Shown here: positions 26,009 through 35,846 of the stretch, piece by piece
Layout: each line of letters opens with the position of its first letter
Numbering within the stretch: the stretch's first letter is position 1
From: Agrococcus sediminis
Lineage (GTDB): Bacteria > Actinomycetota > Actinomycetes > Actinomycetales > Microbacteriaceae
Direction: 5' to 3'
DNA length: 64,000 nt
Assembly: GCF_007923295.1 (NCBI RefSeq)
Contig: NZ_VOIR01000017.1
Coordinates: 1-64,000, forward strand
Position numbers and translations under genes: made by a program
Notes under the pieces: model-generated
Database searches by the model: none
Seen by the model: only the letters and a program-made list of their open reading frames with translations
What the model was told of the DNA's origin: nothing

Positions 26009-27856
26009 TCAGCGCCTCTTCAGCACGCGCCGCGCGTTGCGGTAGCCCCCGCGCATCGCGGCGTAGGCGGGCACGAGCGCCTTCGCGAGGCGCGGCGAGC
26101 GGCCCAGCACCGACAGCTTGAGCGCGGCGACGAGGTCGATGCCGCTGTTGGCGCGCACACGGGCGATCTGCTCCTCCGGGGCGCCCGGGATGCCGGCCGA
26201 GATCGCGTCGAGCTTGTACTCGAGCATCGTGTGCGACTCAGCCGCCTGCCGCGTGCCCATGACGGTGCGCACCTGGTAGCCGCGGCTGAAGGCGGCGTAG
26301 CCGAACAGGCGCTCGACGACGTGCGTGAGGCCGCCGTCGGAGTAGCCGCCCTCGGTCGGGAAGTCGTCCCACGCGAAGTCGGCGTCGAGGAGCGGCCGCA
26401 GCGCGGCGGGCCGGGCGATGAACATCGAGCCGTAGGGCGCGAGCGGGCTCAGGTCGTCGAACTCGACGTCGATGCCGAGCCGCTTCGCGAGCCGCTGCGC
26501 GGGCGCGCGGTTCGTGAACCAGGCGTTGCCCATCGTCGGGTAGCCCATGTGGATCATCGGCGGGAACACCATGCCGAGCGTGTCGTCGGCGGCGAAGCCG
26601 CGCAGCACGTTGGCGGTGTAGCCGGGCGAGCCGAGCAGGTTGAGCAGCAGGTGGTCCTTGAAGAAGGTGCCCTTCGTGTAGCCGTCCTGCGGGCTGCGCT
26701 TGGAGTGCAGCTTGACGATCACGTCGAACTCGTCGCCGAGCAGCACGTCGCGGCAGCCGAGCAGGAACGCCGAGATGTCGCGCCCGCGGTTGGAGGGCAG
26801 CACGCGCACGTCGTCGCCCGTGCGGCCGCGCGCGGCGAGCCGCTCGAGGATGCGCTCGCGCTTCGCGTCGTCGCTCGTCGTGGCGATGAGCCGGTAGCCG
26901 CCCGGGATCGTGTCGGCGCGGTCGAGCAGCTCGTCGATGAGGTCGTCGTAGTAGACGTGGGCGAGCACGCCGACGCGCAGCGTCGACGGGTCGGCGCCGC
27001 CGAGGTCGACGTCGGGGTGGATGTCGAGCATCGCGAGGTTGGCGTGGAGCGCGCGCGGCTGCGCGGTGCGGGCCTGGTCCTCCCACAGCAGCCGCATCGG
27101 GAAGCCCTTGTCGCGCATCCGCTCGATGACGCGGCCCGCCCGGATCGCGCGCTCGTCGTGGTAGAGCGGGTCGTGGAAGAACAGCCGGCGCTTGATGATC
27201 GGCAGCCCGTCGTCGACCATCTCGGTGATCATGTCGAAGATGGGGTGCGCGACCGGGTAGTCGGCCTCGGGGAACGCCGTCGCCGAGCGGAAGCCCTTCG
27301 ACTCGAAGTGGTCGGTGAAGCGCCCCTCGTGCTGGCCGATGGAGTCCTCGTACGACTCGATCGGCGGCATGCCGTCCCAGTACTCGCGCCACGCGGGGCT
27401 CTGGTGCATGCTGCGGCGCACGGTGATCCAGTGCGTCTGCAGGTGGCGCTTGAGCGTGCCGGTCGCGGCGAGGCTGCTCACCGCGGGCCCGTGGTCGGTG
27501 ACGCCCCAGAAGTCGCACTCGGTCGCGGCCATGCGCTCGAGCATCGGCTGGTAGGAGCCGATCGGGCCGTAGAACGTGTAGTTCATGAGCGTCAGCTCGT
27601 CGTAGCCGGCGAGCCGGTCCCAGCCGAACTCGCGCATCGCGTCGCGGTAGGCCATGACATCGAAGCCGACGTTCTCGCGCTCCCAGACCGTGTCGGCGAC
27701 CGCCTCGAGGGTGCTGCGCCCCTCGGCGCTCAGCGGCGAGTTCGAGACGACGAAGATGTGCTCGTAGTGGTCGCGCACCGCCTGCAGGTGGTGCGGGATG
27801 AAGTCGCCGACATGCCCGGCCTTGTCGTAGACGAGGTAGAAGAGCACGTTGGGCAT
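26009..27856 (-). CDS. rhamnan synthesis protein F-like glycosyltransferase
   Basis: The 615-residue product matches the RgpF family (PF05045), which adds rhamnose or other side groups in rhamnose-glucose polysaccharides. Visible features are HVGDFIPHHLQAVRDHYEHI at the start, NVGFDVMAYRDAM near residue 62, NRGRDISAFLLG near residue 355, and VIVKLHSKRSPQDG followed by LRPLLDADFAWDDFP, which recall the GT core of the family. ATG 27856 has a GAGG ribosome binding site. With rfbA in the same run of genes, rhamnose is the likely donor sugar (inference). Confidence 0.85.
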   Translation of the reverse strand: MPNVLFYLVYDKAGHVGDFIPHHLQAVRDHYEHIFVVSNSPLSAEGRSTLEAVADTVWERENVGFDVMAYRDAMREFGWDRLAGYDELTLMNYTFYGPIGSYQPMLERMAATECDFWGVTDHGPAVSSLAATGTLKRHLQTHWITVRRSMHQSPAWREYWDGMPPIESYEDSIGQHEGRFTDHFESKGFRSATAFPEADYPVAHPIFDMITEMVDDGLPIIKRRLFFHDPLYHDERAIRAGRVIERMRDKGFPMRLLWEDQARTAQPRALHANLAMLDIHPDVDLGGADPSTLRVGVLAHVYYDDLIDELLDRADTIPGGYRLIATTSDDAKRERILERLAARGRTGDDVRVLPSNRGRDISAFLLGCRDVLLGDEFDVIVKLHSKRSPQDGYTKGTFFKDHLLLNLLGSPGYTANVLRGFAADDTLGMVFPPMIHMGYPTMGNAWFTNRAPAQRLAKRLGIDVEFDDLSPLAPYGSMFIARPAALRPLLDADFAWDDFPTEGGYSDGGLTHVVERLFGYAAFSRGYQVRTVMGTRQAAESHTMLEYKLDAISAGIPGAPEEQIARVRANSGIDLVAALKLSVLGRSPRLAKALVPAYAAMRGGYRNARRVLKRR

Positions 27857-27918
27857 GCGGTGGGCCTCACAGGTCGGCGAGCAGAACGGCAGCCCCCAGG
27901 GTACCGTCCAACGCGCAC

Positions 27919-28998
27919 TCAGTCGCTTGAGCGGGGCTGGCGCAGGCGCCCGGCGCCGGTCTGCAGGCCGCGCGCGACGCGGCCGCCGACCGAGCGGATC
28001 GTGCCGCTCACGCCGCGCGCGACCTGGGCGCGCAGCGCCGCGAGCTCGTGCTCCATGCGCTCCACCGCCTCGCGCGTGCGGCCGAGCTCGGCCGCGAGGC
28101 TCGCGTGCACCGCCTCGAGGTGGTCGCGCTGCGCCTCGGTGCGCTCGTGCGCCACCCGCGACGCCTCGGCACGCGCGGCGTCGGCCTTCTCGTCGATGCG
28201 GCGGAAGCCGTCGGCGACGAACAGGGCTGCGCCCAGGTCGTCGACCGAGGCCATGCTGCGCCGCAGGTAGTCGTCGCGGATGCCGAGGTTGAAGGCGGCG
28301 TGCGCGTCGGCGTCGGCGTAGGCGCTGTTGCCGGTGGCGGAGGTGTCGTCGCGGCGGTGGTGCCAGAAGGCGAGCGGCTCGCCGTCGATGAAGCCCACCT
28401 CCGACGTGCGCAGCACCCGCAGCAGCAGGTCCCAGTCGGCGAGCGCCGTCAGGCGGTCGTCGTAGCCGTCGACCGCGTCGTAGGCGCTGCGGCGGTAGAC
28501 GAGGCAGATGGGCGGCGTCGCGTTGCGGTAGAGCGTCTCGGTGAGCGTGACCGCGGTGGTGCGCGCCTGGTAGACCTCACGCTCGAGCTCGACGACCTCG
28601 TCGCCCTCGACCCGCTCCCACACGACCGCGGTGCGCGTGGCGACGGCGGCCTCGTGGGCGTGCTCGGCGAGGTGCGCGGCGGTGCGCTCGAGGAACCGCG
28701 GGTCCCAGCTGTCGTCGTCGTCGTGGAAGACGAAGGTCGCGGCGCTCGAGGCGCGCACGCCGACGTTCATGCCGCGGGGGCGCCCGACGGGCTGCTCGTG
28801 GTGCACGACCACGACCTCGTCGGCGACGGTGCCGCGCACCGCGTCGAGCAGGCGCTCGACCTCCGTCGCGTCGCCGCCGTCGTTCACGACCACGAGCTGC
28901 CGCGGGCGCTCCGTCTGCGCGTCGATGCTGCCGAGCGCGCGCGCGAGCAGCAGCGGGCGGTCCTTCGTGCGGACGACGACGGCGACGTCGACGGCCAT
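27919..28998 (-). CDS. GT2 glycosyltransferase with C-terminal coiled coil
   Basis: This 359-residue protein has a GT-A family-2 fold: VVVRTKDRPLLLARALGSI at the start, VVVNDGGDA, the metal motif HDDDDSWDP near residue 93 and an ADWDLLLRVL acceptor segment near residue 185. From about residue 255 to 330 it is highly charged with heptad-like spacing (HERTEAQRDHLEAV), predicting a coiled coil, and ends in a basic tail. The coiled coil may organise an assembly complex (inference). It starts at ATG 28998 just after the rfbA stop, so it is part of the same transcript. Confidence 0.85.
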   Translation of the reverse strand: MAVDVAVVVRTKDRPLLLARALGSIDAQTERPRQLVVVNDGGDATEVERLLDAVRGTVADEVVVVHHEQPVGRPRGMNVGVRASSAATFVFHDDDDSWDPRFLERTAAHLAEHAHEAAVATRTAVVWERVEGDEVVELEREVYQARTTAVTLTETLYRNATPPICLVYRRSAYDAVDGYDDRLTALADWDLLLRVLRTSEVGFIDGEPLAFWHHRRDDTSATGNSAYADADAHAAFNLGIRDDYLRRSMASVDDLGAALFVADGFRRIDEKADAARAEASRVAHERTEAQRDHLEAVHASLAAELGRTREAVERMEHELAALRAQVARGVSGTIRSVGGRVARGLQTGAGRLRQPRSSD

Positions 28999-28999
28999 G

Positions 29000-29872
29000 T
29001 CAGCGACGCCCCTGCTCGAGGAGCCGCTCGAGGTAGGCGCCGTAGCCGCTCTTCACGAGCGGCTTCGCGAGCTCGGCGAGCTGCACGTCGTCGATCCACC
29101 CGGCGCGCCAGGCGATCTCCTCGATGCAGCCGATCTTGAAGCCCTGCCGGTCCTCGATCACCCGCACGTACTCGCTCGCCTGCATCATCGACTCGAACGT
29201 GCCGGTGTCGAGCCACGCGACCCCGCGGTCGAGCACCTGCACCTGCAGCCTGCCCACGTCGAGGTAGCGCTCGTTGATGCTCGAGATCTCGAGCTCGCCG
29301 CGGGCGCTCGGCTCGATCGACTTCGCGATCTCGACGACGCCGTTGTCGTAGAAGTAGAGGCCGGGCACGGCGTAGCTGCTCTTCGGGTGCGCCGGCTTCT
29401 CCTCGATGGAGACGGCCTTCATCTGGTCGTCGAACTCCACCACGCCGTAGGCGCTCGGGTCGGCGACCTGGTAGGCGAACACGACGCCGCCGTCGACGTC
29501 GGTGTGCGAGCGCAGGTTCGAGCCGAGCCCGGTGCCGTGGAAGATGTTGTCGCCGAGCACGAGCGCCGCCGAGTCGCCGTCGAGGAACTCCTCACCGATG
29601 ATGAACGCCTGCGCGAGACCGTCGGGGCTCGGCTGCACCGCGTACTCGATGCGCATGCCGAGCGACGAGCCGTCGCCGAGGAGCGCCTTGAACTGCTCGT
29701 TGTACTCGGGCGTCGTGATGACGAGCACCTCGCGGATGCCGGCCATCATGAGCGTCGACAACGGGTAGTAGACCATCGGCTTGTCGTAGATGGGCATGAG
29801 CTGCTTCGAGATGCCCTTGGTGATCGGCCACAGCCGCGTGCCGCTGCCGCCTGCAAGGATGATGCCGCGCAT
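29000..29872 (-). CDS. rfbA: glucose-1-phosphate thymidylyltransferase
   Basis: This 290-residue nucleotidyltransferase makes dTDP-glucose from dTTP and glucose-1-phosphate, the first step of dTDP-rhamnose synthesis. Motifs are the signature [11 protein letters not shown] at residues 8-18, [12 protein letters not shown], the metal-binding VLGDNIFHG near residue 107, IEEKP near residue 158 and WLDTGTF near residue 220. Length is normal. ATG 29872 is the natural start, although its ribosome binding site is distant. The gene heads the run rfbA-GT2-RgpF-acyltransferase-SGNH-wzm-wzt. Confidence 0.96.
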   Translation of the reverse strand: MRGIILAGGSGTRLWPITKGISKQLMPIYDKPMVYYPLSTLMMAGIREVLVITTPEYNEQFKALLGDGSSLGMRIEYAVQPSPDGLAQAFIIGEEFLDGDSAALVLGDNIFHGTGLGSNLRSHTDVDGGVVFAYQVADPSAYGVVEFDDQMKAVSIEEKPAHPKSSYAVPGLYFYDNGVVEIAKSIEPSARGELEISSINERYLDVGRLQVQVLDRGVAWLDTGTFESMMQASEYVRVIEDRQGFKIGCIEEIAWRAGWIDDVQLAELAKPLVKSGYGAYLERLLEQGRR

Positions 29873-29943
29873 GGGTCGATGCCCGTCCTTCCGGTCGCTG
29901 TCGGGTGCGATGCAGTCTATGTGGCCGGAGGCCTGACGCGGCC

Positions 29944-31380
29944 TCAGGAGCCGGCGACGGGACCCATGACCACGGTGACGAGCGTCGTGACGACGACCGC
30001 GAGGCATCCGGCGATCACGAGCGCCTGCCAGCGCAGCCGCTGCGCGATGAGCGCGAGCGCCGCGAAGGCCACGAAGCCCATCGTCGCGCCGTAGCGCGCG
30101 CTCGGCCGGGGGAAGTAGTGCGTGCCGCCGCTCGAGAGGAACGACTGCAGCTGCACGATGAGCGGCCAGCCCAACGAGCCGATGAGCGCCGCGATCGCGA
30201 TCACCGCGAGCGCGCTGCCGCGGCGCGCGACGGCGAGGCCGACGAAGATCGCCGCGAGGCCGACGATCGAGCCGATGCCGCCGACGAAGGCGACGAGCTC
30301 GCCCGAGGCGACGCCCTCCTGCGCGTACGTGTGGCCCATGGTGGACAGGCCGCGCGGGATCGTCGGCAGCCACTCGAGGAACGGCGTGCCGGTGAAGGGC
30401 TGGGTGTTGACGCCCTCGACCGGGTTCTCCCAGTCGGGGTCGCCGCGGCCGGCCTGGAAGCGGGTCCAGAGCACGTACACCGCCCCCACCGCGGCGACCA
30501 TGGCCGCGCCCGTCGCGAGCAGCCAGCCGCGCCCGGCCCACGGGCGGTAGCGCTCGGGCAGCAGCGCGAGCACGACGAACGCGCCGGCGATCGCGAGGAA
30601 CGGCAGCGCGTTCATGACCTTGACGCCGGCCGCGAGCGCCGCGAGCGCGACGAGCAGGACGGCCGGCAGCCAGCGGTGCCGGCCGGGCGGGTCGACAGCG
30701 CCGCCGAGCGCGAGGAGGCCGAGCGCGGTCGTGAGGAGGAAGGGCGCGTCGTTCGTGACGATCGTGGCGGCGGTGAGCCCGGCCCACCACATACCCGCGA
30801 GCGCGGCGACCGACCCCGCGAGCGCCGGGCCGACGCCGAGGCGGCGGAGCGCCAGGTGCATGACGACCATGCCCGCCGCGAGCCACACCGCGCCGAGCGC
30901 GCGGGCCGAGAGCACGAAGTTCCAGCCGGTGACCGACTCGACGGCGCGCGCGGCGAAGCCCGTTGCGAGGTAGTACAGCGGAGGGTGCGAGAAGTTGTAC
31001 TGCGCGGCCGACACCGGGTACGCCTCGGCGGGCCCGGTGGTGCCGCAGGCCGGCAGCCGCAGCAGCTCGTTGCCGTAGCAGTTCCAGAGCGCGATGACCT
31101 CGGGATCGATCGAGTCGCCCGCGGCCGGGATCTCGAGCTGCGAGGCGTTCCAGGCGTAGTCGATGTGCGACGGCTCGTCGAGTACGGACAGCGGCGCGCC
31201 GCGCGCCACGACTGTGAGCACCGCCATCATCGCGAGCGCCGCGAGGGCGACCATGACGAGCGCGTCGACCCATCGCGGCGTGCTCCGGCGGGCGGGGACG
31301 CCCGCCTCCGCCCGGCGCTCGGCCGCCTCCGGCGCCTCGGCGACGGGCCGCGCGGGGGTGCCCTCCGCCGCGTCCGTCAT
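29944..31380 (-). CDS. GT-C type membrane glycosyltransferase (DUF2142-like)
   Basis: The 478-residue protein has about eleven membrane segments and a first outer loop with the acidic motif [16 protein letters not shown] near residue 78, then [16 protein letters not shown], matching DUF2142/GT-C enzymes that use polyprenyl-phosphate sugars on the outer membrane face. It could use the lipid-mannose made by the gene at 12500 (inference). ATG 31380 is preceded by TAGGCT and 7 bases, which suggests a leaderless mRNA. It lies upstream of rfbA on the same strand with a 71-bp gap holding a short hairpin (29928-29945). Confidence 0.8.
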   Translation of the reverse strand: MTDAAEGTPARPVAEAPEAAERRAEAGVPARRSTPRWVDALVMVALAALAMMAVLTVVARGAPLSVLDEPSHIDYAWNASQLEIPAAGDSIDPEVIALWNCYGNELLRLPACGTTGPAEAYPVSAAQYNFSHPPLYYLATGFAARAVESVTGWNFVLSARALGAVWLAAGMVVMHLALRRLGVGPALAGSVAALAGMWWAGLTAATIVTNDAPFLLTTALGLLALGGAVDPPGRHRWLPAVLLVALAALAAGVKVMNALPFLAIAGAFVVLALLPERYRPWAGRGWLLATGAAMVAAVGAVYVLWTRFQAGRGDPDWENPVEGVNTQPFTGTPFLEWLPTIPRGLSTMGHTYAQEGVASGELVAFVGGIGSIVGLAAIFVGLAVARRGSALAVIAIAALIGSLGWPLIVQLQSFLSSGGTHYFPRPSARYGATMGFVAFAALALIAQRLRWQALVIAGCLAVVVTTLVTVVMGPVAGS

Positions 31381-31413
31381 GATGCACAGCCTATCCAGAC
31401 CCTCAACGTTCCC

Positions 31414-31443
31414 TTGACCCGCGTGGGGTACGACTGGGAGGAT
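31414..31443 (+). promoter_or_regulatory. putative promoter of the CAP-domain gene
   Basis: TTGACC (31414-31419) and GAGGAT (31438-31443) are separated by 18 bases, ending 37 bases before the ATG at 31481. The -35 box is close to the housekeeping consensus and the -10 box is weaker. It faces away from the divergent GT-C gene. Confidence 0.4.
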
Positions 31444-31480
31444 CGCACCCGTTTGCTGGTCACGACAGAGACGGTGCACG

Positions 31481-32734
31481 ATGCGCAGGATGACGGCGGC
31501 CGCGGCCGCGCTCGCACTGATGGCGACGCTCGGCGTCGCGCAGGGCGGCGCAGAGCGCGCCGAGGCGCAGGGGCTCGAGGTCGGCGGCTCCGGCAACGCC
31601 TACTACCTCAACGACCAGTTCACGACGACCGCGAACATCCAGTTCTCGTTCGGGCTCGCGACCGACCAGGTGTACTTCGGCGACTGGGACGGCGACGGCG
31701 TCGACACGCCCATGCACCGCCGGGGCGCGACCTTCTCGCTCTCGAACGCCAACGCATCCGTCGCCCCGCAGCAGACCTTCACCTACGGCCGCTCGGACGA
31801 CCAGGTGCTCGTCGGCGACTGGGACGGCGACGGCGTCGACACGCTCGCCGTGCGCCGCGACACGGTCTTCCACGTCCGCAACTCCCTCTCCGACGGCAGC
31901 GCCGACGCCGTCGTCGCCTACGGCCGCTCGGGCGACACGGTGCTCGTCGGCGACTGGGACGGCAGCCGCACCGACACGTTCGCCGTGCGCCGCGGGGCGC
32001 AGTACCACGTTCGCAACACCATCACCAGCGGCCCGGCCGACGTCATCGTCCAGTACGGCCGCGATGACGACGACGTGCTCGTCGGCGACTGGGACGGCAA
32101 CCGCAGCGACTCCTTCGCCGTGCGCCGCGACGCGACGTATTTCATCGCCAACCAGATCCGGCCCGGCGAGGCCGACGTCACGGTCATCTACGGTCGCGTC
32201 GACGACGTCGCCTTCGCGGGCGACTGGAACGGCGACGGCGCCGACACCCTCGGCGTGCGCCGCGTGGCCGCTCCCCCGCCCGTGCCCGCCGACCCGGTGA
32301 ACTGCACCGGGACCGGCGCGAACCAGGTCGACCCCGCGGTGTGCCAGACGATGGAGGCGGCCCGCACCGACATGCTCGCGCTCGTCAACGCCGAGCGCGC
32401 CGAGCGCGACCTGCCGGCGCTGCGGCTCGACCCGTGCCTCGACGAGGTCGCCCAGCACTGGGCGGAGTCGATGGCGTGGCTGCGGACGACCGGCTCGGCG
32501 CACAACCCCGACCTCACCGCCGACATGCGTGCGTGCAGCATGCGCAGCTGGGGCGAGAACGTCGCCCGCGACCGCGTCCCGACTCCCGACGAGCAGCGGA
32601 TCATGGAGCGCTGGCTCGCCTCCACCGGCCACTACAACAACCTCATGACGAGCAGCCGCACGCTGATCGGCGTCGGCGTCGCCCCGAGCAGCGACGGGCA
32701 CTGGTACTACGTGCTCGACTTCGGCCAGAAGTAG
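31481..32734 (+). CDS. secreted CAP/SCP-domain protein with calcium-type GDWDGDGxDT repeats
   Basis: The 417-residue product starts with a Sec signal peptide (cleavage near RAEAQG, about residue 29). Residues 38-265 contain five repeats of roughly 47 residues, each with GDWxGxxxDT-(x)-RR (for example GDWDGDGVDTLAVRR), resembling FG-GAP/VCBS-like calcium-binding blades. After a proline-rich linker, residues 285-417 form a CAP (SCP/PR1) domain: MLALVNAERAERDLPALRLD, HWAESMAWL, SWGENVA and HYNNLMTSSRTLIGVGVA, including the family His and Glu. It is exported and likely wall-associated; its biochemical role is unknown. Confidence 0.85.
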   Translation: MRRMTAAAAALALMATLGVAQGGAERAEAQGLEVGGSGNAYYLNDQFTTTANIQFSFGLATDQVYFGDWDGDGVDTPMHRRGATFSLSNANASVAPQQTFTYGRSDDQVLVGDWDGDGVDTLAVRRDTVFHVRNSLSDGSADAVVAYGRSGDTVLVGDWDGSRTDTFAVRRGAQYHVRNTITSGPADVIVQYGRDDDDVLVGDWDGNRSDSFAVRRDATYFIANQIRPGEADVTVIYGRVDDVAFAGDWNGDGADTLGVRRVAAPPPVPADPVNCTGTGANQVDPAVCQTMEAARTDMLALVNAERAERDLPALRLDPCLDEVAQHWAESMAWLRTTGSAHNPDLTADMRACSMRSWGENVARDRVPTPDEQRIMERWLASTGHYNNLMTSSRTLIGVGVAPSSDGHWYYVLDFGQK

Positions 32735-32768
32735 TCGCGCGGCTAGGCTCTCCCTGCGAAGGGGGCCC

Positions 32769-33764
32769 ATGAAGCTGTTCATCCAGATCCCGTGCCTGAA
32801 CGAGGAGCAGACGCTCCCGATGGTGCTCGAGACGATCCCGAAGGAGATCCCGGGGATCGACGAGATCCACATCCTGGTCATCGACGACGGCTCCACCGAC
32901 CGCACGGTCGAGGTCGCCCGCGAGCACGGCGTGCGCCACTTCGTGCGCCACCGCCGCAACATGGGGCTCGCCCGCTCATTCCACGACGGCATCGAGTACG
33001 CGCTCTCGCACGGCGCCGACATCGTCGTCAACACCGACGGCGACAACCAGTACCCGCAGGAGATGATCGGCGAGCTCGTGCAGCCCGTCATCCGCGGCGA
33101 GGCCGAGATCGTGGTCGCCGACCGGCAGACGCACACGATCGAGCACTTCTCCCCCTTCAAGAAGGCGATGCAGCGCTTCGGCAGCTGGGTCGTGAACCAG
33201 GCGGCGGGCACCGACCTGCCCGACGCGGCGAGCGGCTTCCGCGCGTACTCGAAGTACTCGCTCATCCGCCTCAACATCGTCACGCGCTTCAGCTACTGCA
33301 TGGAGACGATCATCCAGGCCGGCAACAAGCGGCTCGCGATCACCTCCATCCCGGTGCGCACCAACCCGAAGACGCGCGAGTCGCGGCTGTTCAAGAACAT
33401 CTGGCAGCACATGCGCGAGTCGGGCCTCGCGATCCTGCGGGCCTACTTCATGTACAAGCCGTACGTGTTCTTCGCGACGCTCGGCGTGCTCTTCGCCGTG
33501 GCCGGCGCGGTGCCGTTCATCCGCTACCTCGTCCTCGTCTGGATGCAGGCGCCCGGCAGCTACGTGCAGTCGCTGCTGCTCGGCGTGCTGCTGTTCGTCG
33601 GCGCGCTGCTGTCGTTCGCGATGGGGGCGATCGCCGACCTCACGCGCATCACGAGATCGCTGCAGGAGGACTCCCTCGAGCTCGACAAGCTCGATCGCTA
33701 CGGCCACACGCGCAACTGGGTCACGCTCCCCGCGAAGCCCGAGCACGACACGACCGCAGCGTGA
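32769..33764 (+). CDS. GT2 glycosyltransferase with two C-terminal membrane helices
   Basis: The 331-residue protein resembles polyprenyl-phosphate sugar transferases: IPCLNEEQTLPMVLETIP at the start, VIDDGSTDRTVEVA near residue 38, NTDGDNQYP near residue 90 and a YFMYKPYVFFATLGVL membrane entry near residue 232, with a second helix near 275. It probably loads a sugar onto a lipid carrier or extends a lipid-linked glycan. ATG 32769 has a GAAGGGGG ribosome binding site and an upstream TAGGCT box. Its stop overlaps the next gene's GTG (GTGA), so the two are translated together. Confidence 0.87.
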   Translation: MKLFIQIPCLNEEQTLPMVLETIPKEIPGIDEIHILVIDDGSTDRTVEVAREHGVRHFVRHRRNMGLARSFHDGIEYALSHGADIVVNTDGDNQYPQEMIGELVQPVIRGEAEIVVADRQTHTIEHFSPFKKAMQRFGSWVVNQAAGTDLPDAASGFRAYSKYSLIRLNIVTRFSYCMETIIQAGNKRLAITSIPVRTNPKTRESRLFKNIWQHMRESGLAILRAYFMYKPYVFFATLGVLFAVAGAVPFIRYLVLVWMQAPGSYVQSLLLGVLLFVGALLSFAMGAIADLTRITRSLQEDSLELDKLDRYGHTRNWVTLPAKPEHDTTAA

Positions 33765-34726
33765 ACGAGGGCCTCGCGCGGGCGAGGGAGCGGCTCGCGG
33801 CGATCGGATCGAGCGCGCCGCTGCGGTGGGTGCGGCGTCACAAGCGGGCGCTCGCGATCGCCGTGCTCGTGCTCGTCGCGGTCTTCATCGCCGTCTACGT
33901 CGCGGTGCGGCCCGAGATCGTCGGCCAGGTGCTCGCGGTCGGTCCGGCCGCGCTCGGCTGGCTCACGGGGCTCTACGTGCTCATCGTGGCGACGCACTGG
34001 GCGATCCTGTTGCTGACCGTGCGCTGGTGCCAGGCGCGCATCGGCATCCGCGAGGGACTGCTGCTGACGGTCTACTCGACCGTCGCCAACTTCTTCGGGC
34101 CGCTGCAGAGCGGGCCAGGGGTGCGCGCCGCCTACCTGAAGGCGAAGGTGGGCGTGCGCCTGCGCGACTTCACGCTCGCGACGCTCGTGTACTACCTCGC
34201 GTTCGGCGCCGTGAACGTGTCGCTGCTGTTCGCCCGCACGCTCCCCTGGCTCGCCGCGCTCGGCCTCGCCGCGACCGTCGTGCTCGTCGCAGTGGTCGCG
34301 TGGCGATCGGGCGCGGGGCGCCGCATCGTGACCGCCGCGATCGCCGCCGTCACGGCCGTGCAGGCGCTGCTCATGGCCGCGGTGTACTTCGTCGAGCTCA
34401 ACGCGGTCTCCGGCCCCGGCGCCGACGTGCTGCAGTCGCTCGTGTACAGCGCATCCGCCAACCTGTCGCTCTTCGTCTCGATCACGCCCGGCGCGATCGG
34501 CTTCCGCGAGGCGTTCCTCGGCTTCGCGCAGTCGCTGCACGGCGTGGGCCTCGACGCGATCATCGCGGCGGGCATCGTCGACCGCGCGTTCTACGTGCTG
34601 TTCCTCGGCGCGCTGTTCCTGCTGTCGAGCCTGCTGAACCTGCGGGCGATGTTCTCAGCGCCGGCCGGCGGCGACGCGGATGCCCGAGAGGGCGACGCCG
34701 AGGGCCTCGGCGATGCGAGGGCGTGA
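33761..34726 (+). CDS. LPG synthase/flippase-type membrane protein (UPF0104)
   Basis: The 321-residue protein has about eight membrane segments and matches the lysylphosphatidylglycerol-synthase transmembrane (UPF0104) family, with NFFGPLQSGPGVRAAYLKAKVGV near residue 110 and VSITPGAIGFREAFLGF near residue 245. There is no aminoacyl-transferase domain. Such stand-alone proteins next to GT2 genes may help move lipid-linked sugars (inference). The start is GTG 33761, overlapping the GT2 stop. The last 72 bases overlap the convergent GT4 gene. Confidence 0.8.
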   Translation: MNEGLARARERLAAIGSSAPLRWVRRHKRALAIAVLVLVAVFIAVYVAVRPEIVGQVLAVGPAALGWLTGLYVLIVATHWAILLLTVRWCQARIGIREGLLLTVYSTVANFFGPLQSGPGVRAAYLKAKVGVRLRDFTLATLVYYLAFGAVNVSLLFARTLPWLAALGLAATVVLVAVVAWRSGAGRRIVTAAIAAVTAVQALLMAAVYFVELNAVSGPGADVLQSLVYSASANLSLFVSITPGAIGFREAFLGFAQSLHGVGLDAIIAAGIVDRAFYVLFLGALFLLSSLLNLRAMFSAPAGGDADAREGDAEGLGDARA

Positions 34727-35731
34727 GAACGCCCGCTCGTAGAGCTCGCGCCCGCGGCGGCCGACCTCGGCCAGCTCCTGCGGGTGGTCGGCGGCCCAGC
34801 GCGCCGCCTCGGCCACGGCGATCGGGTCGCCCTGCGGCACCACGAGCGCGTCGGAGCGGTCGGTGAACGCACTGCTCTCGAGGTTCGCGCCCACGAGGCT
34901 CGGCACCCCCGACGCGAGGAACTGGTAGGTCTTGCCGGTGATGACGTACCGGCTCTGCACGGTGTCGCCGAGCGGCCCGCCGATCGCGAGCCCCGTCTCG
35001 GCGAAGAGGGCGGGCAGCTCCTCGTACGGCACCCAGCTGCGGTAGCGCACCCGCGCGCCGCGCGCAACGGCGGCGTCGACGCGGGCGCGGTCGTCGTCGG
35101 TGCCGCCGACCACGTCGACCGCGATGTCGTCGCGGCCGGCGAGCAGCACCGCGGCCTCGAGCAGCACGTCGAGGCCGTGCAGGGGCAGCATCGAGCCGTA
35201 GTAGAGCACCCGGAACGGCGTGCCGGGCTTCCGCGACGCCGGGCGGAAGGTGGCCTCGTCGGTGCCGACGGGCACCACCTTCCAGAGCTCGCGCGGCAGA
35301 TCCATGAGCTCGGCGGCGTGGTCGGCGTGCGACGCGGTGTCGGCGAGCACCACCGCGCAGCGCCGCATCATGGTGCGGAACGCGCCGCGCAGGGCGCGCG
35401 CGGGCAACGAGCCCGGGCGCAGGCGCCGGTGCTCCTCGACGAACCACTCGACGGGGTTGATGAACTCGTCGTACACGACCGGGCGGCCGCCGGCGAGCGC
35501 GAGCACGAGCGGCACCACCTCGAACGCGCGGAACGTGACGAGGTAGGCGTCCGGCCGGTCCCGGCGCATCCGCCACAGCTCGCCCGCGACCTCGGCGTAG
35601 CGACGCACGCCGCGGGAGCGGTTCTTGACGACGATCGCCTCGTCGCCGAGGTCGGCGACCGCGGTGCGGAGCGTGATCGCGCGCACGTAGTCGGGCTGGC
35701 GGTAGCAGGTCACCACGGCGATCCGGCGCAC
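34655..35731 (-). CDS. GT4-type glycosyltransferase
   Basis: The 358-residue protein has a GT-B fold typical of family 4: N-terminal domain (VVTCYRQPDYVRAITLRTAV), linker KVVPVGTDEATFRPA near residue 195, donor domain FRVLYYGSMLPLHGLDVLLEA, and the late motif ITGKTYQFLASGVPSLVG near residue 268 in place of the usual E-x7-E. Donor and acceptor are unknown. The GTG start at 35731 has a strong GGGAGGGGGG ribosome binding site. The C-terminal 23 codons overlap the convergent flippase-type gene. Confidence 0.82.
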   Translation of the reverse strand: MRRIAVVTCYRQPDYVRAITLRTAVADLGDEAIVVKNRSRGVRRYAEVAGELWRMRRDRPDAYLVTFRAFEVVPLVLALAGGRPVVYDEFINPVEWFVEEHRRLRPGSLPARALRGAFRTMMRRCAVVLADTASHADHAAELMDLPRELWKVVPVGTDEATFRPASRKPGTPFRVLYYGSMLPLHGLDVLLEAAVLLAGRDDIAVDVVGGTDDDRARVDAAVARGARVRYRSWVPYEELPALFAETGLAIGGPLGDTVQSRYVITGKTYQFLASGVPSLVGANLESSAFTDRSDALVVPQGDPIAVAEAARWAADHPQELAEVGRRGRELYERAFSRPRIAEALGVALSGIRVAAGRR

Positions 35732-35846
35732 GCGCCCCCCTCCCGATGCGTCGCCCGGGCGCTGCCGGATGCAGGCGGGCTCGGGTCAGGCTAGCCGAGG
35801 ATCGGCGCTAGGCTCAGAGGCTGGCGCGGAGAGAGGCGGGCGATTC

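Noticed and set aside
24953-28270. A 1105-codon open frame on the plus strand
   Set aside because: It is antisense to the acyltransferase, RgpF-like and GT2 genes, is dominated by Arg, Val, His and Glu as expected from a GC-rich complement, and shows no family motif.
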